Assembly: GCF_003259955.1 (NCBI RefSeq)
Contig: NZ_QLMK01000014.1
Span: 1-64,000, forward strand
Reading direction: 5' to 3'
Source of the DNA: Falsochrobactrum ovis
GTDB taxonomy: Bacteria > Pseudomonadota > Alphaproteobacteria > Rhizobiales > Rhizobiaceae
Length of the DNA: 64,000 nt
Part shown: positions 7,448-13,499 of the stretch, one piece after another
Position numbering within the stretch: the first letter of the stretch is position 1
Layout: each line of letters starts with the position of its first letter
Translations under genes and position numbers: made by a program
Notes under the pieces: model-generated
What the model was told of the DNA's origin: nothing
Database searches by the model: none
The model's input: only the letters and a program-made list of their open reading frames with translations

Positions 7448-7497
7448 GCAGATGGGCGCGCCTTATATGGGTTACGGACCAGAAGTGGCCCATCTGC
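7448..7497 (-). ncRNA. 36-nt hairpin unit 2 (guide-like RNA)
   Basis: Perfect 10-bp stem GCAGATGGGC/GCCCATCTGC, loop exactly 30 nt. Minus-strand core: GGC, CA, spacer CTTCTGGTC, block CGTAACCCA, spacer TATAAGGC, GC, GCC. Confidence 0.82.
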
Positions 7498-7513
7498 GGG
7501 TAGAAAAAGGTTG

Positions 7514-7557
7514 GGGCGGCGAAGGAATTGTGGGTTACACGCGGACATTGGCCGCCC
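7514..7557 (-). ncRNA. 36-nt hairpin unit 3 (guide-like RNA)
   Basis: Perfect 7-bp stem GGGCGGC/GCCGCCC, loop exactly 30 nt. Minus-strand core: GGC, CA, spacer ATGTCCGCG, block TGTAACCCA, spacer CAATTCCT, TC, GCC. It lies 7 bp after the stop of the gene at 7564-8142. Confidence 0.8.
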
Positions 7558-7563
7558 TGCGCT

Positions 7564-8142
7564 TTACGCAGCTCGCGCCGCGTTATAGAGCGCTGTTAGC
7601 TTTTCATTGTCGAACGTATCTGCCACGCACTTGCCAGCCGGCAGTTCACGCAAAACAGTTTTATAAAAATTAGCTTTCTGCCACATATCGCGTGCTTGCG
7701 GCTCATACACACCAATCGCGTGCTCAATGTCAGGGCGCTTGGCATCAGCCATGAGCGTACCGTTTGGAAGGACGGCTTCAAGCAAGCGCAGAACAGAATT
7801 TGCGGCGCGCTCTAAGCGGCGCTTTTGTGCAGGCGAAATAAGTGGTGGTGGATTTATTAGAGCGCGCGGTTTGGAAATATCTGCATTCGGGTCGTCATTG
7901 AATATCTTAGCATTGTCGCTGCGAATAAGCTGCCCAACGGCGGAGCGTGCACCCTCGCTGATTAGAAACTCCGCTAGCGCAGCATTGTGCTCGGCAGCAT
8001 CAATAACAGCGCGCACAGCTTCGTCTTTTCTTTTGCCGGCCCTGTCGAAAGTGAATGCGATCAAATCGCGTGGGGCCATGCTTTTGCCGCCGGTTTTTCT
8101 TTTGCCTTTAGTCGCTGTTGTAATGTTGGTGTGAATGTTCAT
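7564..8142 (-). CDS. Hypothetical protein between the two hairpin clusters
   Basis: 192 residues, basic N-terminus (KGKRKTGGKS), mixed helical remainder, ending NAARAA. No known domain is recognised. It begins MNIH like the Tas-like protein and has a variant leader CACATGAGGA. Hairpin clusters lie directly upstream and downstream in the same operon, so it is a candidate partner of the RNA system, but nothing in its sequence shows a function. Confidence 0.6.
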   Translation of the reverse strand: MNIHTNITTATKGKRKTGGKSMAPRDLIAFTFDRAGKRKDEAVRAVIDAAEHNAALAEFLISEGARSAVGQLIRSDNAKIFNDDPNADISKPRALINPPPLISPAQKRRLERAANSVLRLLEAVLPNGTLMADAKRPDIEHAIGVYEPQARDMWQKANFYKTVLRELPAGKCVADTFDNEKLTALYNAARAA

Positions 8143-8177
8143 TTTATTTTCCTCATGTGGTTTGCGGTTTAAGGGCC

Positions 8178-8231
8178 GGCAAGCGCGGCGGGCGGCCAGT
8201 GGGGTGCGCAGATGCTGTGGCCGCGCTTGCC
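8178..8231 (-). ncRNA. 36-nt hairpin unit 4 (guide-like RNA)
   Basis: Perfect 12-bp stem GGCAAGCGCGGC/GCCGCGCTTGCC, loop exactly 30 nt. Minus-strand core: GGC, CA, spacer CAGCATCTG, block CGCACCCCA, spacer CTGGCCGC, CC, GCC. Confidence 0.82.
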
Positions 8232-8240
8232 TATTTCGTT

Positions 8241-8290
8241 GAGGACGGGCGGAAGCTTACTGGGGTCCGTCCGATGCGTGGCCCGTCCTC
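8241..8290 (-). ncRNA. 36-nt hairpin unit 5 (guide-like RNA)
   Basis: Perfect 10-bp stem GAGGACGGGC/GCCCGTCCTC, loop exactly 30 nt. Minus-strand core: GGC, CA, spacer CGCATCGGA, block CGGACCCCA, spacer GTAAGCTT, CC, GCC. Confidence 0.82.
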
Positions 8291-8317
8291 GTGCCGCTGT
8301 TGCGGCGAAACTGGTGT

Positions 8318-8367
8318 GCTGACCGGCGCAAGGGGGGTGGGTTACGATCCCATGGTGGCCGGTCAGC
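8318..8367 (-). ncRNA. 36-nt hairpin unit 6 (guide-like RNA)
   Basis: Perfect 10-bp stem GCTGACCGGC/GCCGGTCAGC, loop exactly 30 nt. Minus-strand core: GGC, CA, spacer CCATGGGAT, block CGTAACCCA, spacer CCCCCCTT, GC, GCC. A small extra hairpin (GCCGC/GCGGC) lies between units 5 and 6. Confidence 0.82.
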
Positions 8368-8388
8368 GGTCCCCGTTTGGGGATTGGT

Positions 8389-8446
8389 ATGCAGGGTAGG
8401 GCGAGGCATCCATGGGTTACGAATCTCGCGTGGCCCCACCCTGCAT
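8389..8446 (-). ncRNA. 36-nt hairpin unit 7 (guide-like RNA)
   Basis: 14-bp stem with one A/C mismatch (ATGCAGGGTAGGGC with GCCCCACCCTGCAT), loop exactly 30 nt. Minus-strand core: GGC, CA, spacer CGCGAGATT, block CGTAACCCA, spacer TGGATGCC, TC, GCC. Confidence 0.82.
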
Positions 8447-8484
8447 TTCGTTTTGCGTCGCTATTCAGCGCCGCGGTGATTGGT

Positions 8485-8530
8485 GGACGGGCGGAGGGAA
8501 AAAGGTTTACGCCAGTCACCTGGCCCGTCC
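8485..8530 (-). ncRNA. 36-nt hairpin unit 8 (guide-like RNA)
   Basis: Perfect 8-bp stem GGACGGGC/GCCCGTCC, loop exactly 30 nt. Minus-strand core: GGC, CA, spacer GGTGACTGG, block CGTAAACCT, spacer TTTTCCCT, CC, GCC. Confidence 0.82.
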
Positions 8531-8553
8531 TCGGCTTGCGCCGAATTTGTAGG

Positions 8554-8607
8554 TAGCAGGAAGGCGACCGACTGCTGGGTTTCACATGACCAATGGCCTT
8601 CCTGCTA
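8554..8607 (-). ncRNA. 36-nt hairpin unit 9 (guide-like RNA)
   Basis: Perfect 12-bp stem TAGCAGGAAGGC/GCCTTCCTGCTA, loop exactly 30 nt. Minus-strand core: GGC, CA, spacer TTGGTCATG, block TGAAACCCA, spacer GCAGTCGG, TC, GCC. Confidence 0.82.
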
Positions 8608-8613
8608 AGTTTT

Positions 8614-8659
8614 GGGGCGGCGACGGCGCCATGGTTTACGCATCATTGATGGCCACACC
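8614..8659 (-). ncRNA. 36-nt hairpin unit 10 (guide-like RNA, weak stem)
   Basis: Stem GGGGCGGC with GCCACACC, six of eight pairs, loop exactly 30 nt. Minus-strand core: GGC, CA, spacer TCAATGATG, block CGTAAACCA, spacer TGGCGCCG, TC, GCC. First unit to be transcribed if the operon reads leftward. Confidence 0.72.
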
Positions 8660-8692
8660 CCGCGCCGTAGCGCTATCTTCCTTTCAACAGCT

Positions 8693-8938
8693 TCATGCGG
8701 CCACCCCGACAGCAACGGCGCACACGGCGACGCAGAACGCCACGATAACTGCCATTTCGAGTGCTTCACGCGCTGCATATCGAAGCCACGGCTGCGGTTT
8801 TGCATGTTTGCGCGCCTTGTAGTCAGGGCGGCGCATTGGTTCGACATTGCTTGCGCGGGCGGCGCTTGGCCTCACGTACGGCTGGTCGTCAATGTAAACT
8901 TCAGTTTCGAAATGGTGATGAGAAAGTGAGCGGGTCAT
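8693..8938 (-). CDS. Small membrane-anchored hypothetical protein
   Basis: 81 residues: a polar N-terminal part and a C-terminal membrane helix (about residues 58-80, EMAVIVAFCVAVCAVAVGVAA region). It ends 34 bp before the hairpin cluster and its start overlaps the stop of the upstream gene, so the cluster is in the same transcript. Unknown function. Confidence 0.55.
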   Translation of the reverse strand: MTRSLSHHHFETEVYIDDQPYVRPSAARASNVEPMRRPDYKARKHAKPQPWLRYAAREALEMAVIVAFCVAVCAVAVGVAA

Positions 8939-9219
8939 GCTGCTGCCCTTTCTTCAAGAGCTTCCGCTTCTGTGGCTGGCGCACAGAGCGCGACAACGCC
9001 ACTCGTCTGGAAAACTTCAAACGTTTCGCCAGGGAATAACTTTGCGAGACGGGTTGCCTCGGCAGCGGCTTGTTCAATGGAGCCGTGTTCAAAAGGCAGG
9101 ACACCTCTAACGCCAACGCGTCCTGTTTTCTTTCCGCGGCGGAATACAAAGAAACCGCCGCCAATTGTTTCGTTAATGCGAGGCTTTGGAGATCTTCTTC
9201 TTTTAACGCTGTTTGCCAT
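8935..9219 (-). CDS. Hypothetical protein, first gene of the leftward operon
   Basis: 94 residues, basic N-terminus (MANSVKRRRSPKPR), then a small alpha/beta-looking region (GGGFFVFRRGKKTGRVGV). Ends ERAAA. Leader CACGAGGAGT precedes ATG 9219, and a strong leftward promoter lies 70-100 bp upstream. No family recognised. Confidence 0.6.
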   Translation of the reverse strand: MANSVKRRRSPKPRINETIGGGFFVFRRGKKTGRVGVRGVLPFEHGSIEQAAAEATRLAKLFPGETFEVFQTSGVVALCAPATEAEALEERAAA

Positions 9220-9291
9220 ATCAATTACTCCTCGTGTTTGGTTTTCAGCAGATCAGGTTGGTGAAACCGTCTTCGTGCTGTCGTGTCATCG

Positions 9292-9320
9292 TTATATGCG
9301 CTATTGTCACCTGATGTCAA
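9292..9320 (-). promoter_or_regulatory. Leftward promoter of the hairpin/Tas-like operon
   Basis: On the minus strand: -35 TTGACA (9315-9320), 17-bp spacer, -10 ATATAA (9292-9297). Its -35 forms an inverted repeat with a second TTGACA at 9330-9335 on the plus strand (TGTCAA, 9 bp, TTGACA), so a divergent rightward promoter or an operator may overlap; the rightward -10 is poor. Confidence 0.7.
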
Positions 9321-9432
9321 CAAAGAAAATTGACAAAAGCGCAACGAAGAAATTCATTCAGTTAATTTACAAGAAAATGTTCTTGAAATGTTCTGACAAT
9401 AATGGAATCGATAGGTCAGAAAGGAAAATGGG

Positions 9433-9666
9433 ATGACTGCTTTGTATGTTGTTCAGTCGTTTACTGAAGGTCGGTGGGGGGTAATTCCTGACACACCTAT
9501 TGAGGTGCAGGATTACGAGCAGGCAGAGCGCCTTGTATGCAGGCTTGCAAGAACTAAGCCCGCAGTAATTGCAGTGGAGAAGTGGATGGGAGGAGTAGAA
9601 ATAATCGCAGCCATCGGGCGCGTGCCCGAAAGCGTTTTCGAGGAGGCTGCGAATACCGGTTGTTAG
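9433..9666 (+). CDS. Small hypothetical protein next to the repressor
   Basis: 77 residues, ATG 9433 with GGAAAATGGG upstream. Contains a short alpha/beta-looking sequence (EGRWGVIPDTPIEVQDYEQA). Its stop overlaps the 3' end of the convergent repressor gene by 4 bp. Position between two promoters suggests a regulatory role, but this is inference. Confidence 0.5.
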   Translation: MTALYVVQSFTEGRWGVIPDTPIEVQDYEQAERLVCRLARTKPAVIAVEKWMGGVEIIAAIGRVPESVFEEAANTGC

Positions 9667-10346
9667 CGGGTGTTGTACTTACCCACGACGCGATGACAAA
9701 TGGGCCAATCCGCACGGAACTCTTTAAATTCTTTCTGCGGGTTGTACTGTTCAAGCATCCATTCGCGATCATTGAAGCCGATGAGTCGTTTAATGATGGC
9801 TTCGTGCTCATCGGTTTCGCTGGTGTGATACAGCACCACGTCCTCATCCCTTGCAGGCGGTAAATTGGGGTTAACAAGTGCTGTTTCGCCCGGGCGATAG
9901 GCTGGAATCATAGAGTCGCCGGTAAGTAGCAATCCGTAGCCGCCTTTCACGCCTTGAAGCATGGCAGGCATTTTCATGTAACTGATTGGGTCAAAGGTAA
10001 TAATGACATGTCCGTCACCGCCACGAGCTGCCGCATAAACAGGAAGGTCGCGATTCGCTCCGACGAGATCGCTGCCAGGAATAGGGTTGGGCGTGAAAAC
10101 ATCATCGGGATTAGATGTAGGTTGCTGAGATATGTTCATCTCGCCTTTACCGAAGGCTAGCCAGTCTTCGTTCAGATCGAGTGCGCGAGCGAGTCGCGCT
10201 ACAAACTCAACGCTCGTGCCGCGTTTGCCGCTCTCAAGCAGGCTAATGGCCGATTTATCGCGACCAACGAGGTCGGCGACTTCAGCTTGACTTAATCCTT
10301 TTTTCTCACGGGCTTTACGGAGCCGCTGGCCAAATTCCTGATCCAT
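9663..10346 (-). CDS. CI-like repressor, XRE HTH plus S24 peptidase domain
   Basis: 227 residues from ATG 10346. Residues 1-65 form an XRE-type helix-turn-helix (LSQAEVADLVGRDKSAISLL); the C-terminal half is a LexA/CI S24 domain with catalytic Ser in LLTGDSMIPAYRPGE and Lys in EAIIKRL. It should keep the prophage silent and self-cleave when RecA is activated. The upstream in-frame extension to 10544 covers operator DNA and is rejected as coding. No strong RBS is seen, so a leaderless or weakly translated message is possible. Confidence 0.9.
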   Translation of the reverse strand: MDQEFGQRLRKAREKKGLSQAEVADLVGRDKSAISLLESGKRGTSVEFVARLARALDLNEDWLAFGKGEMNISQQPTSNPDDVFTPNPIPGSDLVGANRDLPVYAAARGGDGHVIITFDPISYMKMPAMLQGVKGGYGLLLTGDSMIPAYRPGETALVNPNLPPARDEDVVLYHTSETDEHEAIIKRLIGFNDREWMLEQYNPQKEFKEFRADWPICHRVVGKYNTR

Positions 10347-10381
10347 GATGTGCTTTTCGCATATTGTTGCGAGAAAGTAAC

Positions 10382-10431
10382 GTGCGAATTTGTCATCATG
10401 TGTTGACAAGGGTGCGAAAATGTCATATATA
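10382..10431 (+). promoter_or_regulatory. Rightward early promoter (PR-like) with paired operators
   Basis: -35 TTGACA (10403-10408), 17-bp spacer, -10 TATATA (10426-10431). Direct repeats GTGCGAATTTGTCAT (10382-10396) and GTGCGAAAATGTCAT (10412-10426), spaced 30 bp, overlap or flank the promoter as CI operators would. A further palindromic TTCGCA...TGCGAGAA site lies at about 10357-10374, near the repressor start. Confidence 0.7.
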
Positions 10432-10487
10432 TGAGCCATCAACCGATGCAATAAGACACCGGAAGTTAAAAAAGGAGGCCCAACCTC

Positions 10488-10535
10488 ATGATGAAAGACA
10501 GCATCCTCCCAAGGGTGGCGGCGATCGAAAGATAG
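10488..10535 (+). CDS. Possible 15-residue leader peptide
   Basis: AAAAGGAGG is followed by ATGATG and a 15-codon frame (MMKDSILPRVAAIER). First translatable frame after the rightward promoter; may only be a leader. Confidence 0.25.
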   Translation: MMKDSILPRVAAIER

Positions 10536-10568
10536 AATAGTCAAGCGAATTACTAGAGGAGAAGCGTA

Positions 10569-10622
10569 ATGATGAATAAAGCCGACAGAAGCAGCAACGC
10601 TTCGATGTCACAAGGACCGTAG
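10569..10622 (+). CDS. Possible 17-residue leader peptide
   Basis: GAGGAGAAG precedes ATGATG and a 17-codon frame (MMNKADRSSNASMSQGP). 10623-10815 has further hairpins (GCATGG/CCATGC at about 10635; GGACGGCT/AGCCGTCC at about 10694-10733) but no convincing gene. Confidence 0.25.
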   Translation: MMNKADRSSNASMSQGP

Positions 10623-10815
10623 AAAGAGGGACGCTGCATGGTTAAGAGCCATGCGGCGCTTTCGGCGTGGCGACTTTAGCCAGTCGATTTTAAAGGACGG
10701 CTTTATGCCCGGCACCACCCGTAGCAGCCGTCCTCCGTAATCGTAGCGCCACACGAGGAGGGCAAAGCCACTTCCAAACGCTACTTTCCTTGCTGGGTAC
10801 CACCCCAGCCGATCA

Positions 10816-10844
10816 GACAAATGCCGTTGTGCATGGCATTTGTC
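10816..10844 (+). promoter_or_regulatory. Leader hairpin before the HTH gene
   Basis: Perfect 10-bp inverted repeat GACAAATGCC/GGCATTTGTC with a 9-nt loop, followed 17 nt later by the leader motif CACGAGGAG. No T run, so not a classic terminator. Confidence 0.6.
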
Positions 10845-10872
10845 AACTACCACCACACCACACGAGGAGCAT

Positions 10873-11151
10873 ATGCTTGATTACGATACGCTGATCGAAT
10901 TGCATCGAATGCGAGACGCCGGGGCAACAATTTCTGAAATTAGCAGAACGCTAAACATCGCTAGATCAACAGTGATGTGGAATTTACGCCGACAAATCCC
11001 AAAGCCCACAGACAATTCCATTGTTGTTAGATCCGTTATGAATGGCGGGTGGTCAACATCACCGGTTTCGGTGAGTTATATTTCGCTTCCGCGAGTGCGA
11101 TTTCTGGAAGCGGCTAACGACAATTTCGAAAGCGCTGCTGTAGCAGCGTAG
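10873..11151 (+). CDS. HTH DNA-binding protein with ssrA-like C-terminus
   Basis: 92 residues from ATG 10873 (RBS CACGAGGAGC). Residues about 15-40 (GATISEISRTLNIARSTVMW) are a homeodomain-like helix-turn-helix as in resolvases and small phage activators. The C-terminus reads AANDNFESAAVAA, almost the same as the alphaproteobacterial tmRNA tag AANDNFAEEFAVAA, so rapid ClpXP turnover is likely (inference). First substantial gene of the rightward early operon: a candidate early regulator. Confidence 0.7.
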   Translation: MLDYDTLIELHRMRDAGATISEISRTLNIARSTVMWNLRRQIPKPTDNSIVVRSVMNGGWSTSPVSVSYISLPRVRFLEAANDNFESAAVAA

Positions 11152-11218
11152 CCTTTACAGGCAGGCCGACCGCCAAGGAGAACGGGGCCAACGATCAACC
11201 TCCATTCAGGAGGCTTTC

Positions 11219-11389
11219 TTGAAAACTAAATTCACACGAACTGGCGAGCGGGACATGACAAACCGCAAGCCTTACCGAACGGCTGCGCAAAAAGTCGAAG
11301 CGCGACGCACGGCGCGTCTCGTTGACGGTCGATACGTTAGCAATGCGCCCGTTAGTTACCACCGTGCACCGAGAAGAGGTGCGGCATGA
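11219..11389 (+). CDS. Small basic protein (56 aa)
   Basis: TTG 11219 follows CAGGAGG; the product is strongly basic (KPYRTAAQKVEARRTARLV...). A later ATG at 11255 is an alternative start. Stop overlaps the next ATG (ATGA at 11386). Confidence 0.5.
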   Translation: MKTKFTRTGERDMTNRKPYRTAAQKVEARRTARLVDGRYVSNAPVSYHRAPRRGAA

Positions 11390-11691
11390 CCTGCGGTTGC
11401 ACCGAATGTTGGGATTTACCCGGCGAGATCGTCGTCCATCGTCTTTGGAAGTGGAAGGGGATCATCGTTGAAGAGCGGGACAGTTTCCGCTGGCTAAAAG
11501 TTCGCTTCATGATCCCGGGCTCTGGATTGGTCGTATTAGAAGTATCCCGTTTCGAAGTGGAGCCCGAAAACCTTGACTGCGACTGCGGTGATGCGATCGA
11601 CGAACCAGAAGCCGACGACAATGTAATCCCGGTTGATTTCACCAAGAAGGTGAAGCTTACGAAAAACACCAAGACGAGGGGGAATGCATGA
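11386..11691 (+). CDS. Hypothetical protein, cysteine-rich ends
   Basis: 101 residues with CGCTEC at the N-terminus and CDC near residue 65; four or more Cys could bind metal. The middle alternates hydrophobic and charged residues like a small beta domain. Coupled to genes on both sides by ATGA overlaps. Family not recognised. Confidence 0.55.
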   Translation: MTCGCTECWDLPGEIVVHRLWKWKGIIVEERDSFRWLKVRFMIPGSGLVVLEVSRFEVEPENLDCDCGDAIDEPEADDNVIPVDFTKKVKLTKNTKTRGNA

Positions 11692-11864
11692 CCAAAGCAA
11701 CACCACCAAAAGATTATGTGGTCGAAGAAGATCGCATTCTCGAATTTGATCCTTGGGGCAATCCTGAAAGTACGTCCAGCTTAGGCGACAAGTTTGCTTA
11801 TGGCTTGATGGTCGTCGCGATGATCGCAATTGCCGTAACACTCTATTCTTGGGTGCTAATATGA
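11688..11864 (+). CDS. Small single-span membrane protein (58 aa)
   Basis: Acidic N-terminal part and a C-terminal membrane helix (FAYGLMVVAMIAIAVTLYSW). ATG 11688 and stop 11864 both overlap neighbours, showing translational coupling. Confidence 0.5.
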   Translation: MTKATPPKDYVVEEDRILEFDPWGNPESTSSLGDKFAYGLMVVAMIAIAVTLYSWVLI

Positions 11865-12031
11865 TCGCGAGAAGCATTAACCCCGGGAGAATACCGGGCA
11901 AGGGCAAGATTGGGCAATCAATAGTGCTTGCCGGAGCAGTGCTGCTTTTATGTTCAGCCATTGTCGCTGCGCTGTTCTGGAATGTCCTGCTGCCTTTTTA
12001 TGGGTTGCTCTATTTGTGGGGCGCCAGTTGA
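11861..12031 (+). CDS. Small membrane protein (56 aa)
   Basis: Starts MIARSINPGR at ATG 11861 (overlap ATGA); two hydrophobic stretches (SIVLAGAVLLLCSAIVAALF and the C-terminal LLPFYGLLYLW). Stop overlaps the next ATG (TGATG). Confidence 0.5.
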   Translation: MIARSINPGRIPGKGKIGQSIVLAGAVLLLCSAIVAALFWNVLLPFYGLLYLWGAS

Positions 12032-12156
12032 TGCCGGACAGACCGCTACGAGATAGCTGCGTGACCTCCGTCACGTCGCCACCACCATGGCTCGTCGGCT
12101 GGCTCATCCTGCTAACCGTCGTTGCCGCAATCACCATCACCCACCACACCTACTGA
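12031..12156 (+). CDS. Tiny membrane protein (41 aa)
   Basis: MPDRPLRDS... then one membrane helix (WLVGWLILLTVVAAITI). ATG 12031 overlaps the upstream stop. Third in a chain of coupled small membrane proteins of unknown role. Confidence 0.45.
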   Translation: MPDRPLRDSCVTSVTSPPPWLVGWLILLTVVAAITITHHTY

Positions 12157-12169
12157 CACGAGGAGTCCT

Positions 12170-12961
12170 ATGGCTTTATCTTTATCTAGCCTGAAAACGA
12201 CCAAGAGAAACGATCCACCTGTGATGCTTCTCTATGGGGTTGACGGCATCGGCAAAACTTCGCTTGCAGCGGAGTTTCCTAATCCAATTTATCTTGCAAC
12301 CGAAGGTGAGCGTCCGCCGTCTGATATCGAAATGGTAACACCCGGCACGATCGAGAGCTTTGACGATCTGCTGAATGTGATCGGTGAATTGCTCACGGAA
12401 GAGCATGATCGTCAGTCGGTTATCATAGATAGCCTTGATGGATTGGAGCCGCTTGTTTGGCGCACGACCGCATCCCGCCTCGGCATTAATGGTATTGAAG
12501 ATGCTGGATTCGGTAAAGGTTATGTTGAAGCCGATACTGAATGGAATGAGCTCATGGCAGCGGTATCGGCATTATCCCGTGCAGGCATGTATGTTGTCAT
12601 GTTAGCCCACCCGGAGATAGTGCGGTTTGATAGTCCCACCACTGATCCATATTCACGCTACCAGCCCAAGCTTCATAAACGTGCAAATGCCCTAGTACGT
12701 GAGAAGTCCGACATTGTCGCTTTCATGAACTATCGCATTTCCATCAAGGAAAAAGAGGTGGCGCGGCAGACTAAAGTTGCACACGCCGAGGGTGGTAAAG
12801 AGCGACAAATGCACTTCAATGAAGCTGCCGGTTTCAATGCCAAAAACCGCTACTCGATGCCCGACAGCGTCGTTTACCGCAAAGGGCAGGGCTTCACTGA
12901 CATTTCCAAGTTTTGGCCTGTCGCAAACGACAATGTCCAGCAACAGCGGGAGGCAGCATGA
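12170..12961 (+). CDS. Sak4-like RecA-fold ATPase (AAA_24)
   Basis: 263 residues from ATG 12170 (RBS ACACGAGGAGT). Walker A GVDGIGKTS (about residues 23-31) and Walker B SVIIDSLD (about 84-91) are clear; the fold type matches phage nucleotide-binding proteins (AAA_24), including the Sak4 group of single-strand annealing recombinases. With the DUF669 protein at 13500 and the nuclease at 15871 it probably forms the phage recombination module. C-terminus VANDNVQQQREAA carries an ANDN motif and ends -AA. Confidence 0.8.
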   Translation: MALSLSSLKTTKRNDPPVMLLYGVDGIGKTSLAAEFPNPIYLATEGERPPSDIEMVTPGTIESFDDLLNVIGELLTEEHDRQSVIIDSLDGLEPLVWRTTASRLGINGIEDAGFGKGYVEADTEWNELMAAVSALSRAGMYVVMLAHPEIVRFDSPTTDPYSRYQPKLHKRANALVREKSDIVAFMNYRISIKEKEVARQTKVAHAEGGKERQMHFNEAAGFNAKNRYSMPDSVVYRKGQGFTDISKFWPVANDNVQQQREAA

Positions 12962-13302
12962 TGGGGTGGTTCAGTCCAAAGGCAATGAAGTTAGTTTATG
13001 GCGAGCCTGTCCATCAGATGGTTGCAAGAGCCTTTCTGTATGGTGCGATTAAGGTTGATAATGAAAGCATCCTGACGACAGCTAGGTATCACTTTGTTGG
13101 TGATCACGGCGTTGTGTATCGCGGCAAAGATCGGACTTGGCATCGAGCAACTCCAAACCTGGCCGCGGGTGTCGCGCAGCTATGCGAAGAAATACAGCAA
13201 GACTTTAACGAGCGTACCGCAGCTCAGAACAAGGCGCGCGAGTACGCACGCGAAAAGCTCGCCGTTCCTAGCCTATTCACAGCCGTTAAGGAGGCAGCAT
13301 GA
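12958..13302 (+). CDS. Hypothetical protein in the recombination operon
   Basis: 114 residues, ATG 12958 overlapping the upstream stop (a second ATG follows at once). Mixed alpha/beta composition with a helical C-terminal half (NERTAAQNKAREYAREKL). Unknown function; coupled to the ATPase gene. Confidence 0.55.
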   Translation: MMGWFSPKAMKLVYGEPVHQMVARAFLYGAIKVDNESILTTARYHFVGDHGVVYRGKDRTWHRATPNLAAGVAQLCEEIQQDFNERTAAQNKAREYAREKLAVPSLFTAVKEAA

Positions 13303-13469
13303 TGGGGTGGCCACAAATCACGATGATAGTGCTGCTGGCGCTTGGGATTGGCGTATCTGCTGCAAAACACGGCGATCCGCGACCGCCTTATAGCATCGGT
13401 GTCGCGTTAATCAGTTCCGCTATAACTGTCTGGCTGCTTATCGCAGGCGGCTTTTTCACCACCCACTAA
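13299..13469 (+). CDS. Small membrane protein (56 aa)
   Basis: Two membrane helices (QITMIVLLALGIGVSAA and VALISSAITVWLLIAGGFF). ATG 13299 overlaps the upstream stop. Unknown role. Confidence 0.5.
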   Translation: MMGWPQITMIVLLALGIGVSAAKHGDPRPPYSIGVALISSAITVWLLIAGGFFTTH

Positions 13470-13499
13470 ATACCACCACCGTAAACACGAGGAGCCAAA

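Noticed and set aside
8157-8479. Reading frames across the hairpin cluster on either strand
   Set aside because: They are by-products of GC-rich stems, lack RBS, and the periodic structure is explained by the hairpin units.
7393-8659. CRISPR array
   Set aside because: There is no constant direct repeat: stems differ between units, spacing between units is irregular and no cas gene is present. Conservation is inside a 30-nt loop, not in flanking repeats.
7393-8659. Hairpins as simple intrinsic terminators
   Set aside because: No T runs follow them on either strand, ten in a row is excessive, and loops of exactly 30 nt with conserved positions are not needed for termination.
8972-9436. Rightward reading frame of 154 codons
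   Set aside because: Lies opposite the gene at 8935-9219 and its promoter, with no RBS or recognisable product.
10347-10544. Long N-terminal extension of the CI-like repressor
   Set aside because: It would make the operators and the -10/-35 of the rightward promoter coding; the HTH begins right after ATG 10346.
10608-10856. Leftward frame of 82 codons
   Set aside because: No RBS, no coding character, and it covers the leader hairpins of the rightward operon.
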